Below are positions 1 to 5,248 of a DNA stretch of 5,248 bases, piece by piece (positions within the stretch are counted from its first letter, which is position 1; the number at the start of each line of letters is the position of its first letter). Made by a program: the position numbers and the translations under genes. The stretch is from Paludibacteraceae bacterium. Lineage in GTDB: Bacteria; Bacteroidota; Bacteroidia; Bacteroidales; Paludibacteraceae. The notes below the pieces were generated by a model that was not told where the DNA came from, ran no database searches, and worked only from the letters and a program-made list of their open reading frames with translations. The stretch is taken from assembly GCA_947471245.1 (NCBI GenBank), contig CANIXM010000166.1, positions 1 to 5,248 on the forward strand, read 5' to 3'.

Positions 1-845
1 CCTGGCACTAAGAACCATGCTGGCATGATTGCAAAAAATGGATTTTGAGCTTGTGCTTGCGATGCATGATTCATAATCCATGCACCCTGACCACAGTAGT
101 TAAGTACCAAAGTCAATTTTACGAACACCCAACTTATACGAATGTTTTTCAACCCGCAATGCCCCAAATCGGAGTACAAAGCCTCTGCTCCTGTAGTGGC
201 GAGAAAAACAGCCCCCAAAAGTAGGATGCCACTTGGATACATGGTGAGCAAATCGTAGGCGTATTTTGGATTGAGCGCTTTTAAAATTTGTGGATGGTAG
301 ATGATTTGTGAAACTCCCAACACGCCTAGTGTCATAAACCAGACGAACATGACTGGACCAAAAAAATTGCCCACAAACTTAGTTCCAAACTGCTGGATAA
401 AAAACAAAGAAAGGAGTATTAATAAGACCACTGGCACTACGGGAACCTCAGACAACACTAAGCCTAAGCCCTCAATAGCAGATGTGACTGTGATAGCAGG
501 AGTGATGACACCATCGGCAAGAAGAGCACTTCCGCCAACCATGGCAAGCACTGACAAAGAAACAGTTTTCTTACGAATGAGACCAAACAATGCAAAAATA
601 CCACCTTCACCATGGTTGTCGGCTCGAAGTGTGATGATCACATACTTAAATGAAGTCTGCAATGTTAAGGTCCAAAAGATACAGGAAATACCACCATAAA
701 CAAGTAGCTCGTTGACTTGGTCAGCCCCAAAGAGGATGGCTTTCATTACATAAAGTGGGCTGGTACCGATATCCCCATAAACAATTCCGAGGGTGATGAG
801 CAATCCTGAAAGAGTAACTTTGCTTAATGTGCTGTTTTGGCTCAT
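1..845 (-). CDS. kup: Kup-family potassium uptake protein, N-terminal part (cut by window edge)
   Basis: This is an inner-membrane K+ importer of the KUP/HAK/KT family, thought to act as a K+/H+ symporter. Translating the minus strand from the ATG at 845 gives 281 uninterrupted codons running off the left edge. Family signatures appear in order: GDIGTSPLYV (residues 24-33) in the first membrane helix, NHGEGGIFAL (77-86), DGVITPAI (111-118) followed by SAIEGL, TTGAEALYSDLGH (217-229) and LNYCGQGA (248-255). About seven hydrophobic segments are visible, separated by short polar loops. The acidic residues D25, E125 and E221 lie inside conserved motifs and are probably functional. E. coli Kup is 622 residues, so under half is present, and the C-terminal cytoplasmic part is missing. 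No other ATG fits the start, and the GDIGTSPLY motif lies at its usual distance from the N-terminus. The gene is 106 bp downstream of the M6 protease gene on the same strand but has its own promoter. Identification is firm. Confidence 0.95.
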   Translation of the reverse strand, partial: MSQNSTLSKVTLSGLLITLGIVYGDIGTSPLYVMKAILFGADQVNELLVYGGISCIFWTLTLQTSFKYVIITLRADNHGEGGIFALFGLIRKKTVSLSVLAMVGGSALLADGVITPAITVTSAIEGLGLVLSEVPVVPVVLLILLSLFFIQQFGTKFVGNFFGPVMFVWFMTLGVLGVSQIIYHPQILKALNPKYAYDLLTMYPSGILLLGAVFLATTGAEALYSDLGHCGLKNIRISWVFVKLTLVLNYCGQGAWIMNHASQAQAQNPFFAIMPAWFLVP

Positions 846-862
846 GATGAAAAATTTTTTCG

Positions 863-893
863 CAAAATTACGACTTTTGAACCATTTACCAAT
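863..893 (-). promoter_or_regulatory. Candidate Bacteroidota-type promoter for kup
   Basis: Read on the minus strand, the -7 box TAATTTTG (870 down to 863) matches the Bacteroidota consensus TAnnTTTG exactly. ATTG (893 to 890) sits 19 bases upstream, which is the expected spacing for the -33 element. Transcription would begin near 857-859, leaving a leader of only about 12-15 bases before the ATG at 845. The match is by eye against the published consensus for sigma-ABfr-type promoters. The start site itself is inferred. Confidence 0.55.
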
Positions 894-951
894 AATTCAT
901 GTCATTAAATTCGAAAAAAATTGGATAACAGAGCTTTAATACATCTAGTTT

Positions 952-2781
952 TTATCTTTTTTCAAACAACACAGGGTCAACGTTATTAACTTTCAACACA
1001 TATACAGATGGATTAAGCTGATGCAGTGATATACGAGTGTCTTCACTTAAAACACCGGTAATACGAGTGTGTCCTTGTAAATCGCAAACGGAATAAGTTC
1101 GTACGATGCTGTAATCGGATAAATGAACATGCAATTCAGTTGTAGCCGGATTAGGATACATACTCAGTTTTACTGATGAACTAGCAAGCAGAGTGGGCAA
1201 AGGCATGAAATCAAAATGAATGGTGCTGTCATTAATATCTTCTGTAATATTAGTTACAGGCTTAGCGGTGCTCTCACCTTGCCATGACAAGGAACTGGGT
1301 GTTGATGTGTCATCAAATCGGGTATTGAATGTAGTACCTGGGAAAGGGCATCCGGTTGAGTTTATTGCAAAAACTGCCGACTCTACGCCGTTGCTCACAC
1401 TCGAGTTTGCAGCCATGATGTACATTCCCTGATGGCTGGTATTGTTCACATCATTTGAACTCATGTGGCTAGACACATACGCACTGTCCACGTGATAGAT
1501 AAGCATACCTTTGCCTGGCACTTTACTATCAAAACCTACCTTCTGCCTATTTTCTAAGAGAAAGTATTCACCACTAGTTGGCGTATTGATGCGATAAAAA
1601 CTGGTCGAATCTTTCGCTGAATTTTTCAATACAAATGATTGTGAAGAAGCAATGGTCTTAGCACTTGCCCAATTGTAGGTGTAACATTTAGTGAATGCAT
1701 TGGGATGAGCAGGTGTTTTTCCACCATTGTTCCATGAGCCACCTCCTTGCAGATCCCATTTTCCAGTACCTAGATAATCGCCATTCTTAGAATAGTCCGT
1801 GTCATAATAATCGGGAGCACCGAGCACATGTCCAAATTCATGACAAATAATACCTATAGTATTGATATTCATGTTTTTATTGCTTGACAACTCAGACGAA
1901 CATGAGTATTTGGCTACACTTTTTCCATCACATATTTTGGGAGTAGGTAGCGACCATGCATGTGCCCAAATGCAGTCATCCCCACCACCTGCTTCCTCCC
2001 CATATCCAGCATAGATGACATAAATTCCATCTACTTTGCCATCGGCATCATTGTCAAAGTCGGCATAGTTGACATCCACATCGGCCGCCAGAATGGCCTC
2101 TGAAACCAAATGGTGTGGCAATGTATCAGTGTCTTCAATATCATTCTTGCCATAATAGGCCATGGGGTTTGCTGCGGTGTAAGGTCCCACTACAGTCACA
2201 TTTAAATCAAACCGTCCGTAAGAGCACTCTTTGAAATAATCATGCACACTCCCTGTGGCTCCTTCGGTGTTATACCCCACTTGATTAAACAAATTTTCAA
2301 AATCAACCCTGGGTCTGTTCATCGTAAGATCTGAAAAATTCATTAAGATGCAAATCAACTTTCTACTCCCTACAGTGGGAAAGGATTTGTACTGCTTTTG
2401 TTCTGCTTCTACTACCCGTCTAATTTTCATCCTTGCAGCTTTTTGAGATGGACTGTATTGAATGTGTTTAGGCATACGCGCAAGCATGCTCTTAGCTTTG
2501 CTATCTCTAAGGTCTGCGTTTTTAGCCTTTATTCCACTGGGCACGATGTCGCCATAGTTATTGGGCACGGCATATTCCAAATATCCCTTCTTGTTGTTCA
2601 TCACCGTGTAACCGTCTTGAGTTTCTGCAGACTTCATCCTTTCATCACCATGAAGATATATTTTTACCGTAGTACCATCGGGCTGTTTGTAATCTACCAA
2701 TCCGGGGTAGGCAGGCATAGCATTGGTACTAAGAAAGGTGAAAATAAAAATAGATAAAAATAGATATTTAGCTGTATTCAT
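952..2781 (-). CDS. Secreted M6 family (immune inhibitor A-like) zinc metalloprotease with T9SS sorting domain
   Basis: This is a 609-residue secreted endopeptidase. A hydrophobic signal peptide covers residues 1-21 (likely cut after TNA). Residues 22 to about 138 look like the propeptide region common in Bacteroidota M6 proteins, with PDGTTVKIYLHGDE and the QDGYTV motif. The catalytic domain starts near RKLICILMNFSD (140-151). The zinc motif is HEFGH (314-318) followed by LGAPDYYDTD: H314 and H318 bind zinc, E315 is the catalytic base, and D324 is the probable third ligand. A calcium-loop-like DNDADGKVD (243-251) lies before it. Residues 538-609 form a T9SS type A sorting domain beginning KLSMYPNPATTELHV, so the product should cross the outer membrane. 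The ATG at 2781 directly precedes the signal peptide. Only 30 bp separate it from the M23 gene upstream, with no promoter box seen in the gap, so the two are probably one transcript. Substrate is unknown. Confidence 0.93.
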   Translation of the reverse strand: MNTAKYLFLSIFIFTFLSTNAMPAYPGLVDYKQPDGTTVKIYLHGDERMKSAETQDGYTVMNNKKGYLEYAVPNNYGDIVPSGIKAKNADLRDSKAKSMLARMPKHIQYSPSQKAARMKIRRVVEAEQKQYKSFPTVGSRKLICILMNFSDLTMNRPRVDFENLFNQVGYNTEGATGSVHDYFKECSYGRFDLNVTVVGPYTAANPMAYYGKNDIEDTDTLPHHLVSEAILAADVDVNYADFDNDADGKVDGIYVIYAGYGEEAGGGDDCIWAHAWSLPTPKICDGKSVAKYSCSSELSSNKNMNINTIGIICHEFGHVLGAPDYYDTDYSKNGDYLGTGKWDLQGGGSWNNGGKTPAHPNAFTKCYTYNWASAKTIASSQSFVLKNSAKDSTSFYRINTPTSGEYFLLENRQKVGFDSKVPGKGMLIYHVDSAYVSSHMSSNDVNNTSHQGMYIMAANSSVSNGVESAVFAINSTGCPFPGTTFNTRFDDTSTPSSLSWQGESTAKPVTNITEDINDSTIHFDFMPLPTLLASSSVKLSMYPNPATTELHVHLSDYSIVRTYSVCDLQGHTRITGVLSEDTRISLHQLNPSVYVLKVNNVDPVLFEKR

Positions 2782-2811
2782 GGCTCTTGGATTTTTGACG
2801 TAAATTCAACC

Positions 2812-4230
2812 TTAAATCTTAAACACTTTTCGAATAATTCTTTTGTTGCCAGTCTCAACAGAGATGAGATAGTATCCAGCTCCAAGTTGTTTGGTAGGCA
2901 AGTCCAGATTAATTGACATATTATCGATATTTATTTCGGAGCAAAATAATATTTGTCCAGCAATATCCTGAATCGTAATTTTGTAACTTCCATTCTCAAT
3001 ATTCTCGCCTTTTAGCGTTGAGGTCTCTTTGATGGGAATAGGAAATATTTTTATTTCACTCAGTGAGAACTGTGATTTCAAATCAGTTGAATTTGAAATT
3101 TTGAAATTGGAGCTACATTTCTTCCCATTATAATCTGTTTGAAATGTATAGTCGCCTGGAATTGTTGGCAGTTTTTTTGACCATTGATAGGCCGTGTTTT
3201 TATAATAGGTAGTTACAGGATAAGTCCAACTTGCAAATACGCTTGCATCTGGATTAAGTATCGAGAGGTTCACAGTTGTGCCTACAGTGGCTTCTCTTAG
3301 ATAGATGTAAAATTTAGCATAACCAGGTGCTAATCCTGGCCCTTGAAAAGGAACTGTAAATGAGTTACTTTCGGTGATTGTACCTGTTTCTGGACAAGTG
3401 GCAAAAACCACATCAGTGGTATGAACTGAAGCTTTCACTACGGCTGGCTCGGTGTGTGGACGTTGATTGGCCCACCAACTGGTTGCATTAATTTTATTAC
3501 AAGTTCCAGCAAACGGATCTACATACGTGTTGGCTGCACTACCAGACCAAACCTCAAAATGCAAATGAGGCCCTGACGAGCTACCCGAACTTCCTATCAC
3601 ACCTAGATATTCCCCTTGAGCTACTTGTTGACCTATCGCTTTTGTAGTAACCGACGTGTTTTTCATGTGCCAATAAAGTGCCCGTGACCCATCAGTATGT
3701 TGAATAATCACATAGTTGGCAAGGAGCTTATTGCCTGCACAATTGCGATCAAACTCCCCATCATGTTTATCTACGATGGTCCCTGAGGCTGCCGCAATTA
3801 TCTCCACATAATTATTTTCCATTTTGTAAAATCCAAATGGCCATGCAGCAATATCAGTGCCATGGTGTCCGTCATAAGTATTTGATTCACAGTTATAATC
3901 TGTCACTGCACCAGTGGCCGCATTGTGATCTACATAAGCTCCTATAAAATGATACTCACAATCAGTAAAACCCGAAGCTGCTTTTATTGGCCAATCGAGA
4001 CTGACACTGGCAGAGGATTTTTGCACATTAGACGCTTTGATAAATCTTGCACTGTTATCGTTGCACCGTGTCTCCAACTCTAAATATTGCTCCGCTGAAA
4101 TCTCGGGGTTGGTCGCTGAATAAGGTTCATACGCTATTTCACTACCAGAGACAGGGGCATCACTTTGCGCCATCACCACTGTAATACACATGTAAAATGC
4201 CATCAATATTGAAAGTAGGACATGTTTCAT
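2812..4230 (-). CDS. Secreted M23 (lysostaphin/LytM-type) zinc endopeptidase with T9SS sorting domain
   Basis: This is a 472-residue protein counted from the ATG at 4230. That start puts a normal signal peptide (MKHVLLSILM..., cut near MAQ, 20-22) at the N-terminus. An upstream in-frame ATG at 4269 would add 13 polar residues before it and is less likely. The M23 catalytic domain spans about residues 95-245. HHGTD (122-126) gives zinc ligands H122 and D126, YWHMK gives H188, and GPHLHFEVW (220-228) gives H222 and zinc ligand H224, so the site is complete. Such enzymes cut peptide cross-bridges of peptidoglycan, and some cut elastin-like proteins. Residues about 265-385 look like a beta-rich linker domain of unknown role. 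Residues 391-472 form a T9SS type A sorting domain ending GAGYYLISV...RKVFKI, though its usual YPNP motif reads FPIP. It is the first gene of a probable operon with the M6 protease. Target bond and host are not evident. Confidence 0.92.
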   Translation of the reverse strand: MKHVLLSILMAFYMCITVVMAQSDAPVSGSEIAYEPYSATNPEISAEQYLELETRCNDNSARFIKASNVQKSSASVSLDWPIKAASGFTDCEYHFIGAYVDHNAATGAVTDYNCESNTYDGHHGTDIAAWPFGFYKMENNYVEIIAAASGTIVDKHDGEFDRNCAGNKLLANYVIIQHTDGSRALYWHMKNTSVTTKAIGQQVAQGEYLGVIGSSGSSSGPHLHFEVWSGSAANTYVDPFAGTCNKINATSWWANQRPHTEPAVVKASVHTTDVVFATCPETGTITESNSFTVPFQGPGLAPGYAKFYIYLREATVGTTVNLSILNPDASVFASWTYPVTTYYKNTAYQWSKKLPTIPGDYTFQTDYNGKKCSSNFKISNSTDLKSQFSLSEIKIFPIPIKETSTLKGENIENGSYKITIQDIAGQILFCSEINIDNMSINLDLPTKQLGAGYYLISVETGNKRIIRKVFKI

Positions 4231-4292
4231 TTTGTCTGAATTTAATGGTGAAATTACTTGACAAGGCAACTCTAAATATTGTACTTAAGCAA

Positions 4293-4326
4293 CAAATATA
4301 ACCACATAATTGATAAAATAGTCAAT
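4293..4326 (-). promoter_or_regulatory. Candidate promoter for the M23-M6 protease operon
   Basis: On the minus strand TATATTTG (4300 to 4293) matches the Bacteroidota -7 consensus TAnnTTTG exactly. The nearest -33-like element is ATTG (4326 to 4323), with a 22-base spacer that is slightly longer than the usual 19-21. The start site would fall near 4287-4289, giving a leader of roughly 57 bases to the preferred ATG at 4230. The -33 element lies inside one arm of the inverted repeat at 4306-4329. Confidence 0.5.
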
Positions 4327-4329
4327 TAT
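4306..4329. repeat. Perfect 8-bp inverted repeat in the divergent promoter region (possible operator)
   Basis: ATAATTGA (4306-4313) and its exact reverse complement TCAATTAT (4322-4329) are separated by eight bases (taaaatag). The arms do not extend further on either side. Each arm contains the TTG of a -33 element: the left arm for the rightward sirtuin promoter, the right arm for the leftward protease promoter. A dimeric regulator bound here could block both. As an RNA hairpin it would be weak (all but one pair are A-U) with no following U-tract, so a terminator is unlikely. In such AT-rich DNA, chance is a real alternative. Confidence 0.45.
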
Positions 4330-4340
4330 ATCTATTTTTG
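4309..4340 (+). promoter_or_regulatory. Candidate promoter for the sirtuin gene
   Basis: TATTTTTG (4333-4340) matches TAnnTTTG exactly, and ATTG (4309-4312) lies 20 bases upstream, within the normal -33 spacing. Transcription would start near 4345-4347, leaving a leader of about 115-120 bases before the sirtuin ATG at 4463. That leader contains the small ORF at 4374-4445. The promoter is divergent from, and overlaps, the leftward protease promoter. Confidence 0.5.
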
Positions 4341-4373
4341 TTGGATTATAATTAATATTTCATTTTAATCTCA

Positions 4374-4445
4374 ATGAAACGAGCACGACAAATAAACGTT
4401 GATACACAAGAAGATGTTTATGTGCGAGCTCCATCTGACAACTAA
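4374..4445 (+). CDS. Possible 23-residue leader ORF upstream of the sirtuin gene
   Basis: ATG at 4374 opens a 23-codon reading frame ending in TAA at 4443-4445, 17 bases before the sirtuin start and in a different frame. The product begins MKRARQINV and ends VRAPSDN. It is polar, with no signal peptide or membrane segment, and I do not recognise it. Its base composition (28 G+C of 72) is close to that of the neighbouring genes and unlike the very AT-rich DNA just before it, which is why it is listed. No Shine-Dalgarno sequence is visible, but that is normal here. It could be a translated leader peptide, a gene remnant, or a chance ORF. Confidence 0.25.
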   Translation: MKRARQINVDTQEDVYVRAPSDN

Positions 4446-4462
4446 AAAACAATAATAAACAG

Positions 4463-5152
4463 ATGAAAAAGCTAGTAGTATTAACAGGTGCAGGGATGAG
4501 TGCGGAGAGTGGAATCAGTACATTTAGAGATTCCAACGGACTGTGGGAAAATCACCGCGTGGAGGATGTTGCTTCGCCTGAAGGATGGTATAAAGACATG
4601 GAAATGGTACTTGACTTTTACAATCAACGGCGAGTACAGCTCATAGACTGCACACCCAACGCTGGTCATCAATTACTTGCCGAGTTGGAAGCCGACTTTG
4701 ATGTACAAATTGTCACCCAAAACGTAGATAATCTGCATGAACGTGCTGGAAGTAGCAATGTACTGCACCTTCATGGCGAACTGATGAAAGCCCGCTCCAC
4801 AGGCTCAGGTGGAGAAGTGTATGATATCACGCATTCCCAACCCATGATTAAAAAAGGTGACTTGTGCCCCAAAGGCTTTCAACTTCGACCACATATTGTA
4901 TGGTTTGGAGAAGCTGTTCCAGAAATAGAGAATGCAATAAAAATCGTACAACGAGCAGACATTTTAGTAATCATCGGAACTTCACTGAAAGTTTATCCAG
5001 CAGCCAGTTTGGTGAATTATGTCCCACCTGGTTGCCCCATCTACCTGATTGACCCCAACGAGATTTCCAATCTGCCGAGCTCAATTACCGTCATTCGCAA
5101 AGGAGCATCAGAAGGAATACTGGAGTTGAAAACCAAGTATCTGAAGCAATAA
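4463..5152 (+). CDS. cobB: Sir2/CobB-family NAD-dependent protein deacylase, class III type lacking zinc cysteines
   Basis: This is a 229-residue cytoplasmic sirtuin, which removes acyl groups from lysines using NAD+ and releases nicotinamide and O-acyl-ADP-ribose. NAD-binding motifs are GAGMSAESGISTFRD (9-23) and TQNVDNLH (85-92). The catalytic histidine is H104 in HLHGE, followed by WFGE (147-150) and GTSLKVYPAA (172-181). Y53 and R56 in FYNQRR correspond to the Tyr/Arg pair that binds acidic acyl groups in SIRT5 and E. coli CobB, suggesting desuccinylase or demalonylase activity besides deacetylation. The small zinc domain is altered: residues 109-140 contain one cysteine (C135), not the usual four. 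Length is that of compact bacterial sirtuins, so nothing is missing. The ATG at 4463 puts the GAG motif at its usual distance from the N-terminus. The leader is AT-rich with no Shine-Dalgarno. The gene diverges from the protease operon and seems monocistronic. Family call is firm; acyl preference is inferred. Confidence 0.95.
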   Translation: MKKLVVLTGAGMSAESGISTFRDSNGLWENHRVEDVASPEGWYKDMEMVLDFYNQRRVQLIDCTPNAGHQLLAELEADFDVQIVTQNVDNLHERAGSSNVLHLHGELMKARSTGSGGEVYDITHSQPMIKKGDLCPKGFQLRPHIVWFGEAVPEIENAIKIVQRADILVIIGTSLKVYPAASLVNYVPPGCPIYLIDPNEISNLPSSITVIRKGASEGILELKTKYLKQ

Positions 5153-5232
5153 ATCAGGACAAACTTTCGTTTTACTCAAACATATACGATTCTCAAAAAC
5201 CTAATCGGAAACCCATTAAAAAACCAAAAATT

Positions 5233-5248
5233 ATGAAATCATTTATCC
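5233..5248 (+). CDS. Possible start of the next gene (cut by window edge)
   Basis: An ATG at 5233 after an A-rich leader opens a frame reading MKSFI before the window ends. The leader resembles that of the sirtuin, and a Met-Lys start running into hydrophobic residues is common for exported proteins, but five codons prove nothing. The 80 bases between the sirtuin stop and this ATG show no TAnnTTTG box on the plus strand and no strong terminator hairpin, so read-through from the sirtuin gene is possible. Confidence 0.3.

Noticed and set aside
301..699. 132-codon plus-strand open frame
   Set aside because: It lies wholly inside the kup gene on the opposite strand, whose translation matches conserved transporter motifs throughout. 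The plus-strand product has no recognisable domain.
878..899. Hairpin with a 9-pair stem (two G-U) and a GGTA loop on the minus strand, as a terminator for the protease operon
   Set aside because: The stem is AT-rich and has no T-tract after it. It also coincides with the kup promoter spacer. I see no convincing terminator in the 846-951 gap.
2398..2757. 119-codon plus-strand open frame, and a shorter one at 1220-1432
   Set aside because: Both are antisense to the M6 protease gene, whose domains are continuous across them. Neither has a promoter or a recognisable product.
4231..4269. N-terminal extension of the M23 protein by 13 residues from an ATG at 4269
   Set aside because: It would bury the signal peptide behind a polar stretch (MPCQVISPLNSDK). 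The start at 4230 gives a normal Sec signal and a normal leader length.
4481..5052. Short open frames overlapping the sirtuin (4481-4672 minus, 4864-5052 plus)
   Set aside because: They are shadows of the sirtuin coding sequence, which carries every family motif in one continuous frame.
5161..5180. Small AAAC-tttc-GTTT hairpin after the sirtuin stop
   Set aside because: It has only four base pairs, too weak and AT-rich to support a terminator call.

Overview
The window looks like chromosomal DNA from a member of the Bacteroidota. It holds four real genes plus one possible small ORF. The phylum call rests on three signs. Two secreted proteins end in type IX secretion system (T9SS) type A sorting domains, which are essentially confined to this phylum. 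Start codons are preceded by AT-rich leaders without a clear Shine-Dalgarno sequence. Exact copies of the Bacteroidota -7 promoter box TAnnTTTG lie upstream of three transcription units, each on the correct strand. The genus cannot be read from this window.

Layout, left to right. (1) Bases 1-845, minus strand: the N-terminal 281 codons of a Kup-type potassium transporter, cut by the window edge, with its own promoter. (2) Bases 952-2781, minus strand: a secreted M6 (immune inhibitor A-like) zinc metalloprotease with a T9SS tail. (3) Bases 2812-4230, minus strand: a secreted M23 (lysostaphin/LytM-type) zinc endopeptidase with a T9SS tail. It lies 30 bp upstream of the M6 gene and is probably co-transcribed with it. 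(4) Bases 4231-4462: an AT-rich divergent promoter region with a perfect 8-bp inverted repeat whose two arms carry the -33 elements of the left- and rightward promoters. A possible 23-codon ORF follows in the rightward leader. (5) Bases 4463-5152, plus strand: a Sir2/CobB-type NAD-dependent protein deacylase that keeps the class III Tyr/Arg pair but lacks the usual zinc cysteines. (6) Bases 5153-5248: an untranslated stretch, with a possible start codon of the next gene at 5233.

Working together: the M23-M6 pair is the one clear functional unit. Both proteins carry an N-terminal signal for the Sec pathway and a C-terminal T9SS tail, so both should reach the cell surface or the medium, one cutting peptidoglycan cross-bridges and the other cutting proteins. 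This suits a bacteriolytic or nutrient-scavenging role, but that is inference. The Kup and sirtuin genes are housekeeping-type and have no evident functional link to the pair.

I found no RNA gene, CRISPR array, insertion sequence or phage feature, and no stretch over 300 bases lacks a gene. I see no convincing new multi-gene system. The points most worth a second look are the palindromic divergent promoter, the leader ORF and the zinc-site loss in the sirtuin.
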